Of a stretch of 64,000 nt of DNA, positions 1 through 10,055 are shown in pieces; the stretch's first letter is position 1, and each line of letters starts with the position of its first letter. The stretch is from Spirodela intermedia (taxonomy: Eukaryota > Streptophyta > Magnoliopsida > Alismatales > Araceae). A program made the translations under genes and the position numbers. The notes beneath the pieces were generated by a model. The model was not told the DNA's origin and did no database searches. It saw only the letters and a list, made by a program, of their open reading frames with translations. The stretch spans positions 1,242,501-1,306,500 of the forward strand of contig LR746264.1 of NCBI GenBank assembly GCA_902729315.2, written 5' to 3'.

Positions 1-1521
1 AGATTAATGAAGATAAAGGTCTTGAGGTTAGCCTCTTCTCTCACACAAAACATATTCAATTTCAATAACATATTGGTTAAAAGTTTCAAAGTATAAATGA
101 TACTTTGAAGCAAATATTTTCTTACATGACTGCCCTAGAATTTCATTTACAAACCTTAAATATTCAAAAAGAAAATAACTTCAAACATCCTTATAGAAAG
201 ATGTATCAATGACGCATGTAGTTCGTATCAGAAGTTGAATGTTTTTCAAAAATATAAAAATTAGTGATGAAGGATAATTAGTTTTTTATATATATAAATT
301 AGAGGGCAGAGCATCTATCTACTGGGATCAATTTCAATCTACTTGTTCTAGATTAGGTAAGGATTGAGTTCGCTATATAAGCCTGAAAGATCTCTACTCC
401 ACATATCTCTTACATACGACTAACTGACAGATGTCTTCCCCACAGCTGCTCTTCAGCCACCGGCTATTAGATATTTGCTCCTAGCATGAGTTCATTTTTT
501 TTAATAAGTATAATTTTTGATATGATTTTCAATATATACAAAAATCATGTGGAACTCAAGTTTGGCCTCCACGTCAAATATTTGTAGTGAGAAAATGGCG
601 GTAAGCATAATACCAAATAATTTAAGAAATTTTGTTTAGAATATTGGATTGGACAGAGAAGAAAGTAGAGAACACTCATCAGCAGATGGCATTGGTGAAA
701 GCATAAATTGGAGAACACTCATCAGCACAAGAGATTGCAAGCACGGCTCTAAAAATTATTTCGGTTAGATGGTATTAACACAACCAATTTGGTAATTAAG
801 GAATGTTTCTGCCCCTAGACTCTTAACTATTAGAGGGGTGCCGAATTGGGAAGGAAGAAGGTGAATCTTTCTTACTTAAGGTCATTTGAATGCCTCTCTT
901 ATGTTCATGTAATTTTTAAAAAAACAGACAAACTGCATCCAACACCATGAAGTGTTTTCTCATAAGATATGGATCCCTTAAGTTTTTTTATCAGTTCGGG
1001 AGTGATCAAAACTGAAAAATTATGAGAGTCCAGAATGTGATATTCATTGAAGGAGTCTTGGACAAACACAAGGTTGTGACCAAGAACAAGAATAAGAGGC
1101 TTACAAGGACAAGGCTGAATTCGAGTTTACAAGGTTTTGTAGGTGCACATTTGGGTGGCGATGTAGACACAGGGAGAAGTGCCGCCGACTAAATTTATAT
1201 TTGAGCGGGACTGCAGTGGGCTTCATCTCACAAATACAAAATTTTTTTCTTTGTCCACAACATAAGCAGAGTATGTGACAAAAATTCAGGGTAACAAGAA
1301 GATGGTGAGGCTGAAGGATTTCTTTGTTGAGCTGGGTTGCAAAACGCGAATATAACCTGCTGTTTTCCGATAGCCAAGGTGACACTTATTCGGGAAGCAA
1401 CCTCTTGTTTCATTATAGAGTCGAACACTTTCCCTTAAGGTATCACTTCATTCGAAGCCTGTTCGAAGATGGGCATCTGGCGCTAAAGAAGATAACGAAT
1501 CCGACAACGAAACAGATCTAA
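1..1521 (+). mobile_element. Copia-type retrotransposon remnant upstream of PG1
   Basis: Decayed Ty1/copia polyprotein. Around 690-720 the DNA reads, across a frameshift, like the integrase block (R)TPHQQNGIAE. Around 945-1085 it reads like the integrase C-terminal stretch MKC-F-GYG-HKF-FW-D. From 1145 the RNase H block follows: a degenerate LGGDVDTGRS, then EAEYV-KIQGNKK, then LLFSDSQ and RYHFIR between 1255 and 1460. The reverse transcriptase that should lie between these blocks is absent. The first 600 bases are homologous to 19643-20250 and may hold gag residue, but I cannot assign them firmly. Stops and frameshifts make it non-functional. The same remnant, with the same internal loss, lies upstream of PG3. 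Confidence 0.75.
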
Positions 1522-2682
1522 TAAGAAAGACTGTCACCATTGACTGATCAAGGCTATGCATGGGCTGAATTGACCTTCAAAGGTAGGTTGTGACAACACG
1601 TCAAACCTAAAACCAGTACCATTTTTTTTCTTTGCTTTCTCTCGTGTAGTCAACTGGATGGCGGAGCTTCCTGCGCCATCAAAACCGCCTCTAGACTCTG
1701 GAAACTCAGCGATTTGTATCTTGCACGTCCAGCAGCCCACGCCCCATAATATTTAGTCTTCTCGAAAGCATCTGCTCCAGCCGACAACCAGGGCCAGTTG
1801 TAAGTCTATCTAGCCGGGCGCGTCGATCGTTAGCCCAAACCCGGAGAACTGGCCATCGCCGACGGAGATAATTCCGCCGCGACGGTGGAGATGCGTCCGC
1901 ACACACGGCAAAATATGCAATCTTCGGACGGTCGTCCCTCCCGCGCGTCCCCAAATTCCGCAGCTGCTACGGCCGCTAATTGACACTACGCCGCCACTGG
2001 AGCCTGCATACTCCAACCAGGCCGGGAGTGCGTAGATCCGCCCGCGGCGTTCTCCTCCCTACCGCGGGGGTCGCCACGTGCCGGCGGAGCGAAGGGCATT
2101 AAAAACGTTCTAAATCTTTCACATTTGACGGAAGCCGCGAGACAGAGAGATGAGCTGACGGATATCCGAGAGAAAGAAAGTTGACCGAGCACAGCGGGGG
2201 AGAGTCCCGTTCAGTTAGATATGCTGACCAGACGGACGGTTGTAGCACCCGGTATTAATCGCCCGGTAATCTTCAGGTGGGTTCGTCGCACGGCGCTTCA
2301 CACGAACGAAGACGCCGAATTCGGGACGCGAAGACGCATGCACGGGGGCAAAAAGAGAGGAAGAGGGACGGGGCGCCGGCGCCGGCGGCGAGGCGACCCT
2401 TCCGTCTGTCCCACTACCATCTCTCCGTCCATATCCCACGGACATGCCGGAAAACCGTAAAAGTTGACATGGAAGTTTCTTTCCTCGGACGCCCAAGCTG
2501 CGTCTCTCTCTTCGTCGGTCTATATAACCCGCGCGGAGCTATCTGCCATCTACCACAGCAAAATCCAATATTCAGCCCTCCTTCTGAAAGCCAACCTCTT
2601 TCTCTCTCGACGTCTCCTTATCCCTCTCTCGAACTAGATCACCTCCACACACGCACACCTCTCTTGAGCGTAGGCGGCGCAG
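1522..2682 (+). promoter_or_regulatory. PG1 upstream region with TATA box
   Basis: From about 1640 this matches the regions upstream of PG2 and PG3, and from about 1870 more weakly that of PG4. Well-conserved blocks are the stretch at 2099-2190, which includes TTTGACG and GTTGACCG (W-box-like TTGAC cores), and 2460-2580, which includes the TATA box TATATAA at 2521-2527, 162 bp before the start codon. The transcription start is probably near 2550, by distance from the TATA box only. Overlapping open frames here are not conserved as protein and are not called. Confidence 0.7.
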
Positions 2683-4532
2683 ATGGGCGCGCAAAAGCTT
2701 CTCCTCCTCCTCGCCCTCGTGCTTCTCCTTCGTCCGGGCGACTCTCAGCACGAACAGACGTTCTCCAGCGACCCCTCATTCCGCACCGGTCTGGACATCA
2801 CCGACTCCTCCGCGGTGAGAAAACTGTCTCCGGGGACGCCCAACGAACGGAGGCGGTCTACTCTGGGAAGCGCAAGCACGGTGAGGAACGTGAAGGACTT
2901 CGGAGCACGAGGCGACGGATCGTCGGACGACACCAAGGTAGTAGACCGGTCAGCAATCTCTTTCGTCTCAGATGAGAATCTCCTTCTAAACCCCCGCGGA
3001 CCCGCCCGTCGATTATCTCGTCTGCAGGCGTTCGCCGCTGCCTGGAAGGCGGCTTGCTCTTCCTCAGCTCCCGTCACTGTGTTGGTCCCCGAGGGGAAGG
3101 CATACCGGCTCAAGCCCATCACCTTCTCCGGTCCCTGCAAGTCTCCAATCACCGTAGCGGTGAGACACGACAACCCACCCCCCAGCTCCCCTCGCACCAA
3201 AATCTTATTGCGTCGCGCCTCCTTAGACTCCCTCTGTCTTTCAACTGTCGCCCACAGATCAAGGGAACGATTCTCGCCTCCGGAAGGATGTCCGACTGGG
3301 ACGGAGCGGACCGCAGGCTCTGGATGCTGTTCGACAAGGTCGACGGCCTCAGAGTGGAGGGCGGCGGAACCATCGACGGCAACGGGCAGGTGTGGTGGAA
3401 GGTCTCCTGCAAGGTCGACTCCGCACAGGTAGCAACCCCTCTTGCTTTCTCCGCTTGCGCACTTCATGGGAGTGCCAGGGGAAACTCCTTCCGTCCTCGG
3501 CTTTGCTCCTCTCGACCCGCTGACTGACTCGCCTTCTGATCTTTCCTCGGTGCGACGTTAAAAAGCCGTGCAAGGGTGCACCCACGGTACGTTCTGGACC
3601 AGACTCAACTCGTTCAGTTCGTGGATTCCGATGTTTCCGCGAGCTGACTTCTCTGGTTGACTCCTTGCAGGCGCTGACGTTCCAATCCTGCCGCGGCTTG
3701 ACCGTAACCGATCTCAAGTTCAAGAACAGCCAGCAGATGCACGTCACCTTTTCGAAGTGCGCCAACGTCCGGATCTCCCAACTGACCATCTCCGCCCCGG
3801 GGAACAGTCCCAACACGGACGGAATCCACGTCTCCGGCAGCACCGACGTTAAGATCAGCGACTCCGTCATCAGGACAGGTCCACCCTCCGCCTCCGCTTC
3901 CTTGGCCTCCCCCATCCGCGAAGCCGGAAGAATGCAGGCCGTGACTTCGCTTTAAATTGCTCCCTATAGGCGACGACTGCATCTCCATCGTCAGCGGCTC
4001 ACGCTCCATTACGGCCACCAACATCGTCTGCGGACCGGGCCACGGAATCAGGTACCACATCTACCGGCTATGTGCTGGGATCTGCTTCTGGCCTCCTCTT
4101 CCTCTCACCCCCGTGCTCTCTCACTATCTTCTCCCCTCTCCCCCGTTGACGCATCACATCGTCGCTGGCAGTATCGGGAGCCTTGGAGCCAACGGTGCGG
4201 AACACACCGTTTCCGACGTCTTGGTCGACACGGCGCGTCTGGAGGGAACCACCAACGGAGTCCGGATCAAGACCTGGCAGGTAATGCCATCTGGCTGACT
4301 ACCCAGACCGAATTCTCTCGCGCTCCCCAAACTGACACTGCGACGACGGCGTCCTTCTGTTCTCTCCCTTCAGGGTGGAAAAGGGTACGCCAGAAACATC
4401 ATCTTCAGGAACATCGTGATGGACAACGTGAAGAACCCAATAATCATCGACCAGAACTATTGCGACTCCCCCAAGTCCTGCGGCGAACAGGTGGAGCATG
4501 CCAGCACCGCCCTTTTCGTCTCTCCTGCTTCC

Positions 4533-4583
<51 letters not shown>

Positions 4584-4861
4584 GCTTTCTCGCTCAGTTC
4601 CTCTCGTTAATCTTCAGTTCGCCCTCTGCCGCGCAGAAATCCGCCGTCGCCGTGAGCGGAGTGACCTTCCAGAACGTCAGGGGGACGAGCGCCACCGCGG
4701 TGGCCATGGACTTCGACTGCAGCCGCACCGTCCCCTGCCGGGGGATAACGCTGCAGGACGTCCACCTCGTCACCGCGAGCGGAGCACCTGCCAAGACCTT
4801 CTGCCGCAACGTCAACCTGTCTAAATACGGCACCGTCGTACCGTCGACGTGCTCCTCCTGA
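2683..4861 (+). CDS. Endo-polygalacturonase PG1 (GH28), nine exons
   Basis: Predicted secreted enzyme hydrolysing alpha-1,4-galacturonan in wall pectin. Exons: 2683-2937, 3028-3159, 3258-3428, 3566-3586, 3671-3878, 3970-4051, 4172-4280, 4374-4490, 4637-4861; all introns are GT-AG and phases agree, giving 439 residues. Residues 1-21 form a Leu-rich signal peptide. FGARGDGSSDDT (near 73-84) marks the start of the beta-helix domain. The GH28 motifs are all present: SPNTDG (catalytic-region Asp 243), GDD 263-265, GHG 286-288 and RIK 321-323. The C-terminal part is Cys-rich. The PCKGAPTALTF stretch is typical of the plant ADPG/QRT2-like endo-PG group, whose known members act in abscission and dehiscence; that role is inference here. 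Exon 4 is only 21 nt, with acceptor AAAAG in place of PG3's ACAG. It differs from PG4 by six residues but from its tandem partner PG2 by about twelve. Confidence 0.93.
4535..4577 (+). repeat. (CT)n microsatellite in PG1 intron 8
   Basis: About 21 CT units in the pyrimidine-rich intron between exons 8 and 9. The tract length differs among the four PG genes: long in PG1, shorter in PG4, interrupted in PG2, short in PG3. It produces spurious Ser-Leu open frames. Confidence 0.95.
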
Positions 4862-4897
4862 AGACGCCTGCTTCCGTCCCGGAGGATGGAAGAAACA

Positions 4898-4999
4898 AAT
4901 TCATTCATTATACCTCGTACACGAAGACGACAATTCATTCACTATACCTCGTACACGAAGACGACAATTCATTCACTATACCTCGAACACGTAGATGAC
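4898..4999 (+). repeat. 34-bp minisatellite in PG1 3' UTR region, three units
   Basis: Three tandem 34-bp units beginning AATTCATTCA and ending near GACGAC/GATGAC start 36 bp after the stop codon, followed by a partial fourth. PG4 also has three units, PG2 two and PG3 one. Confidence 0.93.
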
Positions 5000-6134
5000 A
5001 ATTCATTCATTTCGTTATAGCCCCGACCTCGGTGTCCGATTGTAACATCGTGTAAATTTGTAACCGCTGTAGCTTCTCAACGTCGTGTAAATCAGACTCC
5101 CTAGTTTAATTGCACAGAAGCCTCATGCTTGTCACAAGAGCAACCCGCAGCTACTGTTCCGAACAAGTCAATAGAAGCATGCCTCTGCGTACTAGCGACC
5201 GGTGGAGACAGGCGAAATAGAGAGAGAGAGAGAGGCGTTAGTGTGCGGAATGCGAGTGCTCCTCTCCGAGGATCGCTTCGTCTACGATCCGGTCCCCGTA
5301 CATCCATCCGGTACTGGGCTCGTTTTGGACTAGAGCACTAAACCCTTTCCGACGTCACGGTTTACTCGCCAATAGATGCGTGGCGTCGTTCAAAAACGGC
5401 TCGTGGCTCGATTGTTTTCCGCTTAGTACGATCGTACCTTAAAAGAAGAAGCTTTTACCCGCACACAAAGGATTACGGTGCCAGAAGAGGAAGAGTCTTG
5501 TGAACACGGCAGAGACAGCTTCTCGGGTCGGAATGGAAAATCGCCCGCCAGCGTTCACCCGGTGTTGAATGCGCGACTGTTTCCACCGTCGTCCGCTGCG
5601 CAATATCCCGAACGTCTCTCTTAGAACGAGGAAAAGAAGATGAAGAGGATCCTTCGGTTAACAATAACGCACATCCAACACCGTACAAAGACAGGGAAGT
5701 CCCATTTGTCCACGTCTATCAGACAGTTTATTTCACACCACGTGGAAAAAAAGAATTAGAGACGCGTCCTTGTATGGTTGAAACACCTGGGTCCAGAGGT
5801 GTCGAGCAGGCCAGGGTGAGACAACGCATAACTCTAACGCCCGATTCCACACGTGTTCTCGTCATTTCTTCTACGGGCTGTATGGACAAAAACAGGCAAA
5901 CGTGCACCTGTAGCCACCGCAAGAGAGAGCACGGTGTCGGTCTCCTTCTGGACACCCTGCTGGCGGCGCGGGCCACGGTCACTGTTCAGCTGATCCTCCG
6001 CTTCCCCGATCGCATATCTCGGATACGACGAGTGTCAACTTCGTCATCTGAGGACGTCATCTCCTCCCCGGGGCCCTCGTCCCCTATAAATAGCGTCAGA
6101 CCTCAGTACCACCGTTGCAGCCACTGAAGACTCA
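5000..6134 (+). other. Conserved 3' flank of PG1 with TATA-like module
   Basis: No gene recognised. Homologous flanks follow PG2, PG3 and PG4. The element TATAAATA at 6085-6092 is followed by a CT-rich leader (GACTCACT..CTCTCTCC..CTCACT) ending in GAATGATCTAA, as after the other PG copies. Compared with PG4, about 615 bp are missing near 5410. The module resembles a plant core promoter with no gene behind it, or part of an old inserted element. Confidence 0.55.
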
Positions 6135-6750
6135 CTCCCCGTCTCTCTCCCTCGCTCACTCTCACTGAATGATCTAATCGGTGCATTAAAAAAAAATCCT
6201 TCTTCGAGGAAATCAATTATGTGTTTCATGGACTCACTGCATGAGAATAGATTAATAAATTATATGTAGGAGGATTTTGAGGATATTTTGTGGCTGAGAA
6301 AAATCTAGAATGAGTAGAGAAATGTTATTATTTGTCAAAATTAAAGAATCATGTTGAAAATCATGTATGAAAGTTTCAAATTTGTGCAGTGAAAAAGAAA
6401 AGTCTAAAAATATGAGATCATATACTCCATTGCTAATTTCAAGAAACATCGTAGATTGTGTCTTCAAATTGTCATGAGCATAGATATGGGTGATAATTTA
6501 AAATTGAATTAATTATATCAAGAATCAATTTAAATACTAATTATTAAAATTAAAATGCATTAGTACTAGTTGCGGAATTATGTCATGAATTTATGTTTAA
6601 TTTAGTTATTATTAATTTATGCAATATAAATATATTCTCAAGTTTTAATCAATGTACTAATGATATTATCCAAGGTTTATAACCTTGATAAATATTTTAA
6701 ATTGGTAATAATTTAATCATGAAGTTAAAATTTGGATAACATACTTTTTA
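6135..6750. other. AT-rich spacer, right end of duplication unit 1
   Basis: Strongly AT-rich with no coding potential seen. It is nearly identical to 11217-11830 and ends at the tandem-duplication junction. Confidence 0.7.
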
Positions 6751-6827
6751 GAGTCGAGCACTTTCCATTAAGGTATCACTTCATTCGAAGCCTGTTCTCA
6801 AAATATTTGTCTTCTCGAAATATAGTC

Positions 6828-7782
6828 CAGCAGCCCACGCCCCTTAATATTTAGTCTTCTCGAAAGCATCTGCTCCAGCCGACAATCAGGGCCAGTTGTA
6901 AGCCTATCTAGCCGGGCGCGTCGATCGTCAGCCCAAGCCCGGAGAACTGGCCATCGCCGACGGAGATAATTCCGCCGCGACGGTGGAGATGCGTCCGCAC
7001 ACACGGCAAAATATGCAATCTTCGGACGGTCGTCCCTCCCGCGCGTCCCCAAATTCCGCAGCTGCTACGGCCGCTAATTGACACTACGCCGCCACTGGAG
7101 CCTGCATACTCCAACCAGGCCGGGAGTGCGTAGATCCGCCCGCGGCGTTCTCCTCCCTACCGCGGGGGTCGCCACGTGCCGGCGGAGCGAAGGGCATTAA
7201 AAACGTTCTAAATCTTTCACATTTGACGGAAGCCGCGAGACAGAGAGATGAGCTGACGGATATCCGAGAGAAAGAAAGTTGACCGAGCACAGCGGGGGAG
7301 AGTCCCGTTCAGTTAGATATGCTGACCAGACGGACGGTTGTAGCACCCGGTATTAATCGCCCGGTAATCTTCAGGTGGGTTCGTCGCACGGCGCTTCACA
7401 CGAACGAAGGCTCCGAATTCGGGACGCGAAGACGCATGCACGGGGGCAAAAAGAGAGAAAGAGGGACGGGGCGCCGGCGCCGGCGGCGAGGCGACCCTTC
7501 CGTCTGTCCCACTACCATCTCTCCGTCCATATCCCACGGACATGCCGGAAAACCGTAAAAGTTGGCATGGAAGTTTCTTTCCTCGGACGCCCAAGCTGCG
7601 TCTCTCTCTTCGTCGGTCTATATAACCCGCGCGGAGCTATTTGCCATCTACCACAGCAAAATCCAATATTCAGCCCTCCTTCTGAAGGCCAACTTCTCTC
7701 TCTCTCTCGACGTTTCCTTATCCCTCTCTCGAACTAGTTCACCTCCACACACGCACACCTCCCTTGAGCGTAGGCTGCGCAG
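6828..7782 (+). promoter_or_regulatory. PG2 upstream region with TATA box
   Basis: Nearly identical to the PG1 upstream region. TATATAA lies at 7619-7625, 164 bp before the ATG. The W-box-like GTTGACCG is kept near 7280. The CT-rich 5' UTR carries an extra CT unit relative to PG1. Confidence 0.7.
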
Positions 7783-9951
7783 ATGGGCGCGCAAAAGCTT
7801 CTCCTCCTCCTCGCCCTCGTGCTTCTCCTTCGTCCGGGGGACTCTCAGCAGGAACACACGTTCTCCGGCGGCCCCTCATTCCGTACCGGTGTGGACATCA
7901 CCGATTCCTCCACTGCGAGGAAACTGTCCCCGGGGACGGCCAACGAACGGAGGCGGTCTACTCTCGGCAGCGCACGCACAGTGGTGAACGTGAAGGACTT
8001 CGGTGCCCGAGGCGACGGATCATCGGACGACACCAAGGTAGTAGACCGGTCAGCAATCTCTTTCGGCTCAGATGAGAATCTCCTTCTAAACCCCCGCGGA
8101 CCCCCCCGTCGATTATCTCGTCTGCAGGCGTTCGCCGCTGCCTGGAAGGCGGCTTGCTCTTCCTCAGCTCCCGTCACTGTGCTGGTCCCCGAGGGGAAGG
8201 CATACCGGCTCAAGCCCATCACCTTCTCCGGTCCCTGCAAGTCTCCAATCACCGTAGCGGTGAGACACGACAATCCGCTCCCCAGCTTCCCTCGCACCAA
8301 AATCTTATTGCGTCGCGCTTCCTTAGACTCCCTGTCTTTCAACTGTCGCCCACAGATCAAGGGAACGATTCTCGCCTCCGGAAGGATGTCCGACTGGGAC
8401 GGAGCGGACCGCAGGCTCTGGATGCTGTTCGACAAGGTCGACGGCCTCAGAGTGGAGGGCGGCGGAACCATCGACGGCAACGGGCAGGTGTGGTGGAAGG
8501 TCTCCTGCAAGGTCGACTCCGCACAGGTAGCAACCCCTCTTGCTTTCTCCGCTTGCGCACTCCATGGCACTGCCAGCGGAAACTCCTTCCGTCTTCGGCT
8601 TTGCTCCTCTCGACCCACTGACTGACTCGCCTTCTGATCTTTCCTCGGTGCGACGTTAAAAAGCCGTGCAAGGGTGCACCCACGGTACGTTCTGGACCAG
8701 ACTCAACTCGTTCAGTTTGTGGATTCCGATGTTTCCGCGAGCTGACTTCTCTGGTTGACTCCTTGCAGGCGCTGACGTTCCAATCCTGCCGCGGCTTGAC
8801 CGTAACCGATCTCAAGTTCAAGAACAGCCAGCAGATGCACGTCACCTTTTCGAAGTGCGCCAACGTCCGGATCTCCCAACTGACCATCTCCGCCCCGGGG
8901 AACAGTCCCAACACGGACGGAATCCACGTCTCCGGCAGCACCGACGTTAAGATCAGCGACTCCGTCATCAGGACAGGTCCACCCTCCGCCTCCGCTTCCT
9001 TGGCCTCCCCCATCCGCGAAGCCGGAAGAATGCAGGCCGTGACTTCGCTTTAAATTGCTCCCTATAGGCGACGACTGCATCTCCATCGTCAGCGGCTCAC
9101 GCTCCATTACGGCCACCAACATCGTCTGCGGACCGGGCCACGGAATCAGGTACCACATCTACCGGCTATGTGCTGGGATCTTCTGCTGGCCTCCTCTTCC
9201 TCTCACCCCCGTGCTCTCTCACTATCTTCTCCCCTCTCCCCCGTTGACGCATCACATCGTCGCTGGCAGTATCGGGAGCCTTGGAGCCAACGGTGCGGAA
9301 CACACCGTTTCCGACGTCTTGGTCGACACGGCGCGTCTGGAGGGAACCACCAACGGAGTCCGAATCAAGACCTGGCAGGTAACGCCATCTGGCTGACTAC
9401 CCAGACCGAATTCTCTCGCGCTCCCCAAACTGACACTGCGACGACGGCGTCCTTCGGTTCTCTCCCTTCAGGGTGGAAAAGGGTACGCCAGAAACATCAT
9501 CTTCAGGAACATCGTGATGGACAACGTGAAGAACCCAATAATCATCGACCAGAACTATTGCGACTCCCCCAAGTCCTGCGGCGAACAGGTGGAGCATGCC
9601 AGCACCGCCTTTTGCGTCTCTCCTGCTTCCGCTCTCTCTCTCTCTCGCTCGCTCTCTCTTTTATCTCACTCTCGCTTTCTCGCTCAGTTCCTCTCGCTAA
9701 TCTTCAGTTCGCCCTTTGCCGCGCAGAAATCCGCGGTCGCCGTGAGCGGAGTGACCTTCCAGAACGTCCGGGGGACGAGCGCCACCGCGGTGGCCATGGA
9801 CTTCGACTGCAGCCGCACCGTCCCCTGCCGGGGGATAACGCTGCAGGACGTCCGCCTCGTCACCGCGAGCGGAGCACCTGCCAAGACCTTCTGCCGCAAC
9901 GTCAGCTTGTCTAAATACGGCACCGTCGTACCGTCGACGTGCTCCTCCTGA
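7783..9951 (+). CDS. Endo-polygalacturonase PG2 (GH28), nine exons
   Basis: Tandem partner of PG1 with the same structure and 439-residue product. Exons: 7783-8037, 8128-8259, 8356-8526, 8664-8684, 8769-8976, 9068-9149, 9270-9378, 9472-9588, 9727-9951. Signal peptide, SPNTDG, GDD, GHG and RIK motifs are all intact. Changes relative to PG1 cluster in exon 1, between the signal peptide and the start of the beta-helix (about ten substitutions, for example TVVNVKD for TVRNVKD). Two more are in the last exon. Exons 2-8 encode the same protein as PG1. Intron 8 has an interrupted CT tract. Introns 1 and 2 match PG3 rather than PG1 at diagnostic sites, which is part of the mosaic pattern reported below. 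Confidence 0.92.
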
Positions 9952-9987
9952 AGACGCCTGCTTCCGTCCCGGAGGATGGAAGAAACA

Positions 9988-10055
9988 AATTCATTCATTA
10001 TACCTCGTACACGAAGACGACAATTCATTCATTATACCTCGAACACGCAGATGAC
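9988..10055 (+). repeat. 34-bp minisatellite in PG2 3' UTR region, two units
   Basis: Same unit as after PG1 but two copies; the loss or gain is exactly one 34-bp unit. Confidence 0.9.

Larger units (their letters stand above)
1418..6750. repeat. Tandem segmental duplication, unit 1 (contains PG1)
   Basis: The block from the copia RNase H remnant through PG1 and its 3' flank into AT-rich DNA is repeated directly in the next 5.1 kb. The junction at 6750/6751 joins AT-rich DNA to the RNase H sequence found at 1418 (GAGTCGA-CACTTTCC). Unit 1 is about 250 bp longer because unit 2 lacks most of 1470-1730. Confidence 0.85.

Noticed and set aside
2221-2460. Short open frames in PG promoters (79 residues, also 7319-7558 and 21872-22585)
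   Set aside because: They are conserved only because the promoter DNA is recent; no protein motif, and they overlap the 5' regulatory region.
2745-3467. Long antisense open frames over PG exons (also 7845-8618, 22355-23080, 57937-58659)
   Set aside because: They are by-products of GC-rich exons, cross introns of the + strand gene, and match no family I know.
4070-4861. Open frames rich in Ser-Leu repeats through PG introns (also 4416-4610, 9168-9914, 59653-59997)
   Set aside because: They read through the CT microsatellite and splice sites in a different frame from the GH28 motifs.
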